From positions 1-41,647 of the forward strand of contig CACBXG010000011.1 in NCBI GenBank assembly GCA_902543145.1: a DNA stretch of 41,647 nucleotides. Direction: 5' to 3'. A program made the translations under genes and the position numbers. The notes under the pieces are model-generated. The model saw only the letters and a program-made list of their open reading frames with translations. It was not told the origin of the DNA and searched no databases. The stretch is from an uncultured SAR116 cluster alpha proteobacterium. Its GTDB lineage: Bacteria > Pseudomonadota > Alphaproteobacteria > Puniceispirillales > Marisalimonadaceae. Of this stretch, positions 9,797 to 17,668 are shown piece after piece. Every line of letters starts with the position of its first letter. The first letter of the stretch is position 1.

Positions 9797-12319
9797 TTAA
9801 ACAACGAAATTAACTACACGATTGGGAATGATAATAACTTTTTTTGGGCTTTTGTTCAAAAATTTTAAAACATTTTCTTCTTTTAAAGCAATTTCTTCGA
9901 TATCTTTATTATTTAAGTTAATAGGCACTTCAACAACCGCTCGTACTTTTCCATTTACTTGTATAGGTATTTTTACATTACTCTTTTTAATGTAGTCTAA
10001 ATCAACTTTTGGCCAACTTTCATTTGAAATTGAGTCTTTATTACCTAAATTATACCATAGTTCTTCGGCAATATGGGGCACCATTGGATTTATTAAAACA
10101 AGCAGTCTACTTATCACAAAAAGAACAACTTTAACGTCATCGTTATTTTCAATTTTATGAGAAAAAACTACGTTAAATAAATTTCTAATTTGAGCAACGG
10201 CAATATTGAAGTGAAACTCTTCAATTGCTTTAGTAACATCTTTAATTGTAGAGTGCATAACTGATAATAGTTTTTTATTTTGCAAAGAAATAATTGTTGG
10301 CAATTTGTTTTGATTGTTTTTGTTTGGTAAACTTATTACAAATTTCCATAGTTTATTCAAAAAACGCCACGAACCTTCTACTCCTGAGTCAGACCACTCC
10401 ATATCCCTATTAGGAGGAGAATCAGATAACATAAAAAAGCGTGCGGTGTCTGCGCCAAATTCTTCAATTATTTGCTGAGGGTCAACCACATTTTTTTTTG
10501 ATTTGCTCATCTTCTCTACTCTTCCAGCAATAACAGGTTCTTTTGTATTTGAATGAAAGTGTTCATTACCCTTTTTTATTATATCGTTGGGAAAAACCCA
10601 TTTTTCATCTTTCGTTTTAAAGGTTTGGTGACACACCATTCCTTGTGTTTGTAGAGAATTAAAGGGTTCTTCAATATCTAGGGTGTTTACGTGTTTTAAA
10701 GCTCTCATAAAAAACCTTGAATAAAGAAGATGCATAACCGCATGTTCAACTCCACCAATATATTGATCAACAGGCATCCAGTATTTGATTGCATCTTTGG
10801 TAAAAGCGCTTGAAGGATTTAGATCAGTAAATCTTGCAAAATACCAACTAGATTCAAAAAAAGTATCGAATGTATCTGTTTCTCGAATAGCATTTTTATT
10901 GCATTTGGGGCATTGAGTGTATTTCCAAGTTGGATGATTATCTAATGGGTTCCCACTTATGTCAAAACTAGTATCTTCTGGTAGTGTAATTGGTAAATTA
11001 TCTTCTGGTACCGGCACTTCACCACAATTGTCGCAAAAAATTATAGGTATAGGACATCCCCAATACCTCTGCCGAGAAACACCCCAATCGCGTATTCTAA
11101 AAGTTATTTTTTCCTCACCAATCCCTAGTTCATTTAGTTTTTTTATGCACGATTTGATAGCATCATCAGTATTTAAACCATTCAAAAATTCTGAATTGAT
11201 ATGAATTCCATCACCTAGAAAAGGTAGACTTTCTTTAGTTTTTATCACAGGTATAATATCTAATGAATATTTCGTTGCGAAATCATAGTCTCTTTGATCA
11301 TGTGCAGGACAACCAAAAATTGCTCCAGTTCCGTAATCCATTAAAATAAAGTTAGCAATAAAAACTTTCAACTTAACATCTTTTTTAAAAGGATGAGAGA
11401 CAGTAAGATTTGTGTTGTATCCATATTTTTCAGCTTTTTCTAAATCAGCTTCTTTAGTTGAATTTTTCTCACAAAATTTTATGAAGTCATCTGCTTTAGA
11501 ATCTTTGTCAGAAATTTTTTTTGCAAGTGGATGTTGAGGTGATATAGCAATAAAAGTTGCTCCAAAAATTGTGTCGGGTCTTGTTGTGAAAATTGATATT
11601 TTTTCAGATGAATTATCTAACGAAAATTTAATTATAGCCCCGTTACTTTTTCCAATCCAATTTCTTTGCATTGTCTTTACCTTTTCAGGCCAACCACTTA
11701 AATTATCAATTTCATTGAGTAATTCATCTGCAAAATCTGAAATTTTGAGAAACCATCCTTTCATTTTTTTCTTTTCAACTTCAGCTCCAGATCTCCAGCC
11801 TCGACCGTCAACAACCTGTTCATTTGCTAAAACCGTATTTTCAACTGGATCCCAATTAACCAAAGTTTCTTTTTTATAAGCAATTCCAGATTTATAGAAA
11901 TCTAAAAACATTTTCTGTTCAAATTTATAATAATCTGGATCACATGTACTTAATTCTCTTCCCCAGTCATAAGACAAACCCATTTGCTTTAACTGTATTT
12001 TCATATTTTGGATGTTAGAATTAGTCCACTTAGATGGATGAGTTTTATTTTCTATAGCAGCATTTTCCGCTGGTAGACCAAATGAGTCCCAACCCATAGG
12101 ATGCAAAACATTAAATCCTTGTGCTTTTTTATATCGCGCAACTAGATCACCTAAAGTATAATTTCTTACATGTCCCATATGTATCGCACCAGAAGGATAT
12201 GGAAACATTTCTAATACATAATATTTAGGTTTATTATAATCAATTTCAGCCTTAAAACTATTAAGTTCAGACCATTTCTCTTGCCATTTTTTTTCAATTA
12301 CAGAGGGATTATATTTCAT
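9797..12319 (-). CDS. leuS: Leucyl-tRNA synthetase
   Basis: Class I aminoacyl-tRNA synthetase charging tRNA-Leu, 840 residues. HMGH (47-50) is the HIGH signature, within MFPYPSGAIHMGHVRNYTLG; KMSKS lies at 603-607. The CP1 editing domain carries TTRPDTIFGATF. The anticodon-binding and C-terminal domains are complete, ending in the usual FVV-type tail. Cotranscribed with lptE and holA downstream, and preceded at 8 bp by the DUF3576 lipoprotein gene. Confidence 0.98.
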   Translation of the reverse strand: MKYNPSVIEKKWQEKWSELNSFKAEIDYNKPKYYVLEMFPYPSGAIHMGHVRNYTLGDLVARYKKAQGFNVLHPMGWDSFGLPAENAAIENKTHPSKWTNSNIQNMKIQLKQMGLSYDWGRELSTCDPDYYKFEQKMFLDFYKSGIAYKKETLVNWDPVENTVLANEQVVDGRGWRSGAEVEKKKMKGWFLKISDFADELLNEIDNLSGWPEKVKTMQRNWIGKSNGAIIKFSLDNSSEKISIFTTRPDTIFGATFIAISPQHPLAKKISDKDSKADDFIKFCEKNSTKEADLEKAEKYGYNTNLTVSHPFKKDVKLKVFIANFILMDYGTGAIFGCPAHDQRDYDFATKYSLDIIPVIKTKESLPFLGDGIHINSEFLNGLNTDDAIKSCIKKLNELGIGEEKITFRIRDWGVSRQRYWGCPIPIIFCDNCGEVPVPEDNLPITLPEDTSFDISGNPLDNHPTWKYTQCPKCNKNAIRETDTFDTFFESSWYFARFTDLNPSSAFTKDAIKYWMPVDQYIGGVEHAVMHLLYSRFFMRALKHVNTLDIEEPFNSLQTQGMVCHQTFKTKDEKWVFPNDIIKKGNEHFHSNTKEPVIAGRVEKMSKSKKNVVDPQQIIEEFGADTARFFMLSDSPPNRDMEWSDSGVEGSWRFLNKLWKFVISLPNKNNQNKLPTIISLQNKKLLSVMHSTIKDVTKAIEEFHFNIAVAQIRNLFNVVFSHKIENNDDVKVVLFVISRLLVLINPMVPHIAEELWYNLGNKDSISNESWPKVDLDYIKKSNVKIPIQVNGKVRAVVEVPINLNNKDIEEIALKEENVLKFLNKSPKKVIIIPNRVVNFVV

Positions 12320-12327
12320 TATTAATT

Positions 12328-12828
12328 TTATTTTGTCGCTTTAATTCTTAAATTTCTAGCTTCGTTCAAGATATTTTCTTCAATTTTATTGGCAAGATTT
12401 TTATCAATATATGTATTAGACCAAAAATTGTTTATAAAGTTTTGTACATGAACTTTTACCTCTATACCATCTGATCTCAGTTCACTTGTTTTTATATAAG
12501 CTGTAATTTTTATTCTTTTATCTTTAATATTCTTTTTTGTATACCAATCAGTTATAATAGTTCCACCTAATGCGTCTGTAGAAGTTAGTGGTGCAATAGA
12601 CAATATATTTAAAGATGCTCGCCATAAATATCCATTCACATTAATACTACTTTCAGAAGAGTTTCCTAGGTCTAGAATTTTAGACAATGAAATGCCTTTT
12701 TCCGAATCCTTGGAAAACAAACCAGGTTTTGGCTTTTCTTTGGTAATAGGATTTTGAACAAGCGAATTATTTGTTGAGCAAGATGAGATGAAAATTAAAA
12801 TATATGCAAATATAATATATCTAAACAT
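12328..12828 (-). CDS. DUF3576 family lipoprotein
   Basis: Conserved alphaproteobacterial lipoprotein of unknown function. I place the start at the ATG at 12828 because a strong AGAGGA ribosome binding site lies just upstream and the protein then opens with a clean signal peptide and lipobox ISSC; the longer frame to 12921 would put about 31 odd residues before it. The 166-residue protein has the family block with ALGGTIITDWY and a C-terminal HVQNFINNFW. The gene is first in the operon DUF3576-leuS-lptE-holA; the envelope location fits the lptE neighbour. Confidence 0.82.
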   Translation of the reverse strand: MFRYIIFAYILIFISSCSTNNSLVQNPITKEKPKPGLFSKDSEKGISLSKILDLGNSSESSINVNGYLWRASLNILSIAPLTSTDALGGTIITDWYTKKNIKDKRIKITAYIKTSELRSDGIEVKVHVQNFINNFWSNTYIDKNLANKIEENILNEARNLRIKATK

Positions 12829-12890
12829 AAAATATCCTCTGAATTTTATTAGTTTTTTATAATATATTAAATGGATTATAAAAAAAAACA

Positions 12891-12916
12891 AAAAAGGCGA
12901 CCTAAGTCGCCTTTTT
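12891..12916 (-). terminator. Rho-independent terminator of the porin gene
   Basis: Stem GGCGAC / GTCGCC (12896-12901, 12906-12911) with a four-base loop, flanked by A5 and T5, so it could work on both strands. On the minus strand it follows the porin stop by 20 bp and runs into a T-rich tract. It is the only strong GC-rich terminator I found in the window. Confidence 0.9.
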
Positions 12917-12936
12917 CGCAATTAATATAAAAGCAA

Positions 12937-13905
12937 TTAGAATGATGCTTTTAATGTTAAGCTTGAAGCTGTACCAGAATCATCAGTACCACCATTTGAA
13001 TCGTACTCATAATCTTCTACAGTAACTACAGCAGATAATCCAGAAGCAATTGTATACTGAACTTCTAAACCGCTAACAGTGTACTCTTCTCCAGAGTTAG
13101 CATCGTCATCTTCAAGTTTTGTTGTATAACCTACTAAAGTCATTCCATCACTCACTTTAAATGAAGCAGCAACACCATTTGTGCTTTCATCTTGGTCTGC
13201 ATCTTCGTAAGTTGAGTTAGATAAAACAAATGCCATGTTACCAGAAGCAACCTTAATACCAATATTTTGTGTATCTGCATCTTGGGCTCCTGCAACTTCT
13301 AAAGTACCAGTTGCACCACCGACTGTTATAGCAGCACCGCCAGCATCTACAGTATATCTTGCAGCATATGCAGTTGCGTCTGCATTTCCTGCTAGACCTG
13401 AGTTAGTGTATGAAACACCAGCAGTTAGACCACCAACTGCAGGTATATGATAAGAAATTTTGTTGTTCTCACCACCAGAAACACCACCGTCTCCGTTTTC
13501 AGTTACCATATCAGCTGGTTCACCAACGTATAATTCCTCAGCAGGTAAGTCTGAAGCAGCTATACCATACTGATCCATAACACCGTCAAGTTCACCTAAT
13601 ACTAACTTACCAAAACCACCTGAGATAGAAAGGAAGTTATCATCTGATACACCGTCACTGGCTTTATCTGTTTCAAATTCAGTTTGGAAAGCGATTGTTA
13701 AACCAGAATCTGTCTTGTTAGTAAACACTACCTTCACCTCAGAATCTTGGCCGAAAGCTGTTCCATCATTAGCTGCAATATCAGAGTTTACATTTGAGTA
13801 GTCCCACTCAAAGAATCCTGAGATTGCAACATCTGCTAATGCAACATTTGCATTCATAGCTGCAGCTGCAGCTAGTGCAGTTGTACCTAAAAGTAATTTA
13901 CGCAT
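12937..13905 (-). CDS. Gram-negative porin (outer-membrane beta-barrel)
   Basis: 322-residue outer-membrane porin. Start at the ATG at 13905, behind an AAGGGGAT ribosome binding site, gives an ideal signal peptide MRKLLLGTTALAAAAAM...ALA cleaved before D25. The mature chain is rich in Gly, Ala, Asp and Thr with alternating strands, and ends in a phenylalanine (SLTLKASF), the BAM recognition pattern. The opening DVAISGFFEWDY and the GLELDGV-like loop resemble the general porin family. Base composition is clearly richer in G+C than neighbouring genes and codon use looks restricted, suggesting very high expression. It is monocistronic, with its own terminator. Substrate cannot be told; the chain is markedly acidic. 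Confidence 0.88.
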   Translation of the reverse strand: MRKLLLGTTALAAAAAMNANVALADVAISGFFEWDYSNVNSDIAANDGTAFGQDSEVKVVFTNKTDSGLTIAFQTEFETDKASDGVSDDNFLSISGGFGKLVLGELDGVMDQYGIAASDLPAEELYVGEPADMVTENGDGGVSGGENNKISYHIPAVGGLTAGVSYTNSGLAGNADATAYAARYTVDAGGAAITVGGATGTLEVAGAQDADTQNIGIKVASGNMAFVLSNSTYEDADQDESTNGVAASFKVSDGMTLVGYTTKLEDDDANSGEEYTVSGLEVQYTIASGLSAVVTVEDYEYDSNGGTDDSGTASSLTLKASF

Positions 13906-13925
13906 TGCGTATCCCCTTATATTAT

Positions 13926-13943
13926 GTTTTCTATAAAGAAAAC
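13926..13943 (-). promoter_or_regulatory. 5' leader hairpin of the porin mRNA
   Basis: Perfect 7-bp stem GTTTTCT/AGAAAAC around an ATAA loop, sitting 20 bp upstream of the porin ATG and just ahead of its ribosome binding site. A second, weaker inverted repeat (13962-13969 with 13983-13991, bulged by one base) lies further upstream. Leader hairpins of this kind protect abundant porin mRNAs in other bacteria; function here is inferred. Confidence 0.5.
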
Positions 13944-14122
13944 GGTTAAATAACATCTCTACCATAGAAATGTTTAAAATACTTCTATAGGAAATTAAAT
14001 GTAAAAACTAGTGTGTTATGACATAAATATCACTTTTTTTTATTTTTGTTGTTTTTTTGCAACATATTAACATCTAAAAATATATAATATTTTTTATTGA
14101 AGTATTTAAAGGAGAAAAAATT

Positions 14123-14794
14123 TTGGAAGATATAAAGAAAAATATAGAGTACCTTCTATTAAATATACAAAACTTACACGAGAAAAGTTTCTTTTCAGAC
14201 AACAAAGCACCAAAATTAGTGGCTGTTTCAAAAAAACAGGATGATCATAAAATTGATGAGGCAATAGCATGTGGACATAAATTTTTTGGGGAAAATAGAG
14301 TACAAGAGGCAATTAATCGGTGGCAAAAAAGACTAGATACTTATAAAGATTTAGAATTAAGGCTTATAGGACCACTTCAAACAAATAAAGTTAAACAAGC
14401 TTTGAATTTATTTGATGTTATTGAGACAATTGACAGAGAAAAGATAGCAATAGAGATAGAAAAAAATTTGAATGAAAAAATCAAAACTAAGAGCTTTTAT
14501 ATTCAAGTCAATACTGGAAATGAGCCACAAAAAAGCGGTGTAGATCCTCTAGAAGCAGACACATTTATAAATTATTGCATTAAAGATTTAAAATTAAACA
14601 TAGTTGGATTGATGTGTATACCACCGTTAAGCGAAGAACCATCAATGCACTTCGTCTTATTACAAAAAATTGCAAATAGAAATAATTTGCCCGAATTATC
14701 TATGGGAATGAGCAGTGACTATGAAGATGCAATAAAGTTTGGAGCAACCTCAGTTAGGATTGGTTCGCTTTTATTTGGTAAAAGACAAGCGTGA
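14123..14794 (+). CDS. yggS: PLP homeostasis protein YggS / PROSC family
   Basis: Pyridoxal-phosphate-binding protein that keeps the PLP pool balanced; no catalysis is established. 223 residues with a TIM-barrel fold. The PLP lysine lies in VAVSKKQ, followed by FGENRVQEA; later IGPLQTNK, KSGVDP, GLMCIPP and LSMGMSSDYEDAI are family motifs. The start is TTG at 14123, supported by AAAGGAG at 14108-14114. The stop abuts that of ribA on the other strand with no gap. Confidence 0.94.
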   Translation: MEDIKKNIEYLLLNIQNLHEKSFFSDNKAPKLVAVSKKQDDHKIDEAIACGHKFFGENRVQEAINRWQKRLDTYKDLELRLIGPLQTNKVKQALNLFDVIETIDREKIAIEIEKNLNEKIKTKSFYIQVNTGNEPQKSGVDPLEADTFINYCIKDLKLNIVGLMCIPPLSEEPSMHFVLLQKIANRNNLPELSMGMSSDYEDAIKFGATSVRIGSLLFGKRQA

Positions 14795-15904
14795 TTAGAG
14801 TAAATGGCCTGATTTGTTAGATTTTGTTTCAAGATATTTTTTATTGTGCTTATTAGGGGTTATTTTAATTGGTACTCGTTTTATAATATTTATCCCTAAA
14901 TTTTTTAGGTGCTCAACCTTTTTGGGATTATTAGTAATTAATTCTACATTTTTTATTTTTAGCTGATCCAAAATTTCTTTTGCAGGGTAATATAGCCTTT
15001 CATCATCATTAAACCCTAGATCTTCATTAGCTTCTACGGTATCCATACCATTTTCTTGTAATGAATACGCTCGAAGTTTATTCAACAATCCAATATCCCT
15101 TCCCTCTTGGGCAAGATAAATTAATATTCCTTCATCAGCTTTAGCCATTAATTTGATAGATTGTTTTAATTGTTGGCCACAGTCACACTTGAGACTGTCT
15201 AACACATCTCCTGTTATGCATTGGCTATGAATTCTTACTAAAGCGTGATCAGTTTTCAATATTCTATTTTTTCCAAAAACCAAACAAAAATGTTCGTTAC
15301 CACCATCTTTCGGTCTAAATATTATAATTTCACAATTTTCACTATGTACAATTGGTACTTTGGCTCTAACGGACATAAACAAACTATTAGCACTTTCCTT
15401 TTCATAAGATTTAATATCATAAGTATTTACATGAATAAGATTTTTATTAAATGCCCACTTATTGATTTCTTCAACTGAAACATTTGAGATTATAGTCATC
15501 AAGCCAGCAGGTAGCAGCCTAGATTGTCTTAAGAGCAAAATACAAGATGATACAATTCCCTCGAAGTTCTCAGGCAAAGCACCATCAATTTTTGGAATTT
15601 TATGATTAGCTAATGGCATACATAAAGACAGAATATCATCTACTTTCCAATTATTTTTAATTAAGATTGAACAAGGTCCATTGCTTCCATTAACACCAAT
15701 TGCTTTGCTTCGATTTTCAGACAGAATAATACTTGGTCTTGATAGGGCAAGTTTGGACAACTCATCAACTGTATGTTTTTCTATTAGTTCAGATGCTACT
15801 AGTAAAACAGAAGTCCCTGAATTAATATCGGAAATTACTAACTTGCCGCCTCTTCTTAGCTCAGATATTGCTCTTTCTATTTTAACTGTTAAAGTATCAT
15901 GCAT
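14795..15904 (-). CDS. ribA: GTP cyclohydrolase II with degenerate RibB-like N-terminal domain
   Basis: Opens the GTP ring in the first step of riboflavin synthesis. The C-terminal domain (about 180-350) is complete: zinc ligands C229, C240 and C242 in CITGDVLDSLKCDC, YLAQEGRDIGLLNK (263-276), GFNDDERLY (297-305) and TNNPKKVEHL. The N-terminal 175 residues align with 3,4-dihydroxy-2-butanone-4-phosphate synthase in overall pattern but lack the acidic DDEDRENEGD active-site segment; at that place the protein reads VISDINSGTSV. Such a dead RibB half is known in alphaproteobacterial RibA proteins. A separate RibB should exist elsewhere. Its start codon overlaps the divergent regulator's start. 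Confidence 0.9.
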   Translation of the reverse strand: MHDTLTVKIERAISELRRGGKLVISDINSGTSVLLVASELIEKHTVDELSKLALSRPSIILSENRSKAIGVNGSNGPCSILIKNNWKVDDILSLCMPLANHKIPKIDGALPENFEGIVSSCILLLRQSRLLPAGLMTIISNVSVEEINKWAFNKNLIHVNTYDIKSYEKESANSLFMSVRAKVPIVHSENCEIIIFRPKDGGNEHFCLVFGKNRILKTDHALVRIHSQCITGDVLDSLKCDCGQQLKQSIKLMAKADEGILIYLAQEGRDIGLLNKLRAYSLQENGMDTVEANEDLGFNDDERLYYPAKEILDQLKIKNVELITNNPKKVEHLKNLGINIIKRVPIKITPNKHNKKYLETKSNKSGHLL

Positions 15905-16618
15905 ATGAATTTTAAATTAATTAATAAGGTGATTTCTTTGAATCAAAATATACCAATATTATTATATGAAAAGGAAAAAATTTTAAACTCAATTCTTCAA
16001 TATCAAATTTTAAGTTATAATAATTATGACGTATTTATTACAGAAAATTATGAAGAGCTACATGAAATTGTAATAAATAGAAATTTTAATGTTTATATTT
16101 TAAATTTAAATGACTTAGGTAACGACAGTAAAAATTTTATAAAAAAACTTCAAAGCAAAAGTGAAAATATTAATATCATAGCCTATCATGAGCCTTATTT
16201 AAAAAAAACGATTAAGAATGCGGAAAAATTATTTTTATTAGAAAAACCATTTAAATTAATAACTCTGCTTAATCATTTAGATAATATTAATAATTCAAAA
16301 CCTATTTACAATTCTAATAAATATTTAATGGATCATATTATTTATTCTCCCACAAAAAAAACTATTTCTAATTTAGAAACAAACTGTACAGAACACTTAA
16401 CTGAAAAAGAAAATAATCTATTAATTTACCTTTATAATAAAAAAAATGAAGAGATTTTAAAAAAAGATTTACTAATTAACATCTGGGGATTTTCAGAAAA
16501 AATTAACACACATACTCTAGAAACGCATATCTATAGGTTAAAGCAAAAATTAAATAGAATTGATAAAAACTTCTCTTTATCATTAAAAAATAAAAATGGA
16601 TTATATTATTTAAAATAG
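15899..16618 (+). CDS. OmpR/PhoB-type response regulator with atypical pseudo-receiver domain
   Basis: 239 residues. The C-terminal half (about 145-238) is an OmpR-type winged helix: LTEKENNLLIYLY, then the recognition region THTLETHIYRLKQKL, and the closing GLYYL wing. The N-terminal half follows the receiver fold, but the acidic pocket is E24-K25 instead of Asp-Asp, the phosphoacceptor position in VYILNLND is N69, and the switch Thr/Ser is absent; only K116-P117 remains. So it probably cannot be phosphorylated in the usual way and may respond to another signal or act constitutively. Start at 15899 overlaps ribA divergently by 6 bp; ATG at 15905 is an alternative. No kinase gene is nearby. 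Regulated genes cannot be read from the sequence. Confidence 0.85.
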   Translation: MHMNFKLINKVISLNQNIPILLYEKEKILNSILQYQILSYNNYDVFITENYEELHEIVINRNFNVYILNLNDLGNDSKNFIKKLQSKSENINIIAYHEPYLKKTIKNAEKLFLLEKPFKLITLLNHLDNINNSKPIYNSNKYLMDHIIYSPTKKTISNLETNCTEHLTEKENNLLIYLYNKKNEEILKKDLLINIWGFSEKINTHTLETHIYRLKQKLNRIDKNFSLSLKNKNGLYYLK

Positions 16619-16678
16619 TTTAATTAGTTTGGATAAAAAACCAAAAAAATGGTGTTTCTCATGAGAAAAATATTAAAA

Positions 16679-16753
16679 TGGCTGGGGCGGTAGGATTCGA
16701 ACCTACGGTACACGAGATCAAAACCCGATGCCTTACCACTTGGCTACGCCCCA
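16679..16753 (-). tRNA. trnQ: tRNA-Gln (anticodon TTG)
   Basis: On the minus strand: acceptor TGGGGCG pairs with CGCCCCA, D arm GCC...GGC, anticodon loop TTTTGAT giving anticodon TTG (Gln), T arm GTAGG-TTCGAAT-CCTAC, and an encoded CCA end. The anticodon stem is slightly weak, with a G-U pair and a U-U at its outer position. It lies 21 bp after ispE on the same strand, so it may be processed from the ispE transcript. Confidence 0.95.
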
Positions 16754-16774
16754 TTGATAATTGAATTACATTAT

Positions 16775-17668
16775 TTAAAATTTATTTTCAAGAACTTTAG
16801 AGTAACCTACCCTGTTCAATTTGAAATCAGCTTTTTGTCCAAACCAAAAAAAATATTTATTGTTAAAAAATTTACTTAAATTAGGCTTATCTTCTATACT
16901 TTTTACTATACCAAAGCATGTAGACCCACTTCCTGTCATACCATAAGCTACTATATTAGGAATTTCTTTTAAATTAATTAAAATATCCTTGATTTTCGGC
17001 GCCAGGCTTGTTGCTGAAAGTAAAAGAGAATTATGAATTATTATGTTTTCAAAAAATATTTCTTTTGATTTATGATTTAAATTTTTAGAATCTGAGTAAT
17101 GTTTGAATACAGATTTAGTTGATAGTTCTATATTTGGGTAAATTATTAGGAAATAATAATTACTTGGAAATTTCTTTCTTTTTATTTCTTTGCCATAACC
17201 ACTTAACCTTAAATCTTTACTAATAATACATGAAGGTACGTCAGACCCTAATTCATTACCAATTTCTAATATTTTGGATATAGGTATTTTATTATTATTC
17301 TCATCTTTATTAAAAAGTGTTCGGAGAAGAACAAGGGTTGCTGCTGCATTTGCTGAACCTCCACCTAAACCAGACCCAATTGGTATATTTTTATCAAGAT
17401 AAACTTTAAATTTTTTGTTCCAATTTGTATGAAATCTAAATTGATTGATTGCTTGCAAAATTAAATTTTTTTTTGGGTCGATAAGAAATGGATTTTTTTT
17501 ATTTTGATAAAAAGTATCATCTTGACTGAATTTTAAATAAATTTTATCAGTCAATTCTAAAAAGCAGATATCACTTTCAAGAAAATGAAGCCCATTAATA
17601 GATTTACCTTTAACAAATAAATTTAAATTAAGTTTTGCGGGTGCAGAGATATTATAATAGACGGTCAT
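16775..17668 (-). CDS. ispE: 4-diphosphocytidyl-2-C-methyl-D-erythritol kinase
   Basis: GHMP kinase of the MEP isoprenoid pathway; phosphorylates CDP-methylerythritol. 297 residues. APAKLNLNLFV (9-19) carries the catalytic lysine K12; the ATP loop is PIGSGLGGGSANAAA (96-110); NELGSDVPSC holds the catalytic Asp; MTGSGSTCFG is the third GHMP motif. ATG start at 17668 lies inside the TPR gene's 3' end (17-bp overlap), and tRNA-Gln follows. Confidence 0.95.
   Translation of the reverse strand: MTVYYNISAPAKLNLNLFVKGKSINGLHFLESDICFLELTDKIYLKFSQDDTFYQNKKNPFLIDPKKNLILQAINQFRFHTNWNKKFKVYLDKNIPIGSGLGGGSANAAATLVLLRTLFNKDENNNKIPISKILEIGNELGSDVPSCIISKDLRLSGYGKEIKRKKFPSNYYFLIIYPNIELSTKSVFKHYSDSKNLNHKSKEIFFENIIIHNSLLLSATSLAPKIKDILINLKEIPNIVAYGMTGSGSTCFGIVKSIEDKPNLSKFFNNKYFFWFGQKADFKLNRVGYSKVLENKF

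Noticed and set aside
16653-16668. Palindrome TGTTTCTCATGAGAAA resembling a degraded parS near tRNA-Gln
   Set aside because: Only 12 of 16 bases match parS, missing the central CACGTG core. It is more likely a chance dyad or part of a weak terminator.
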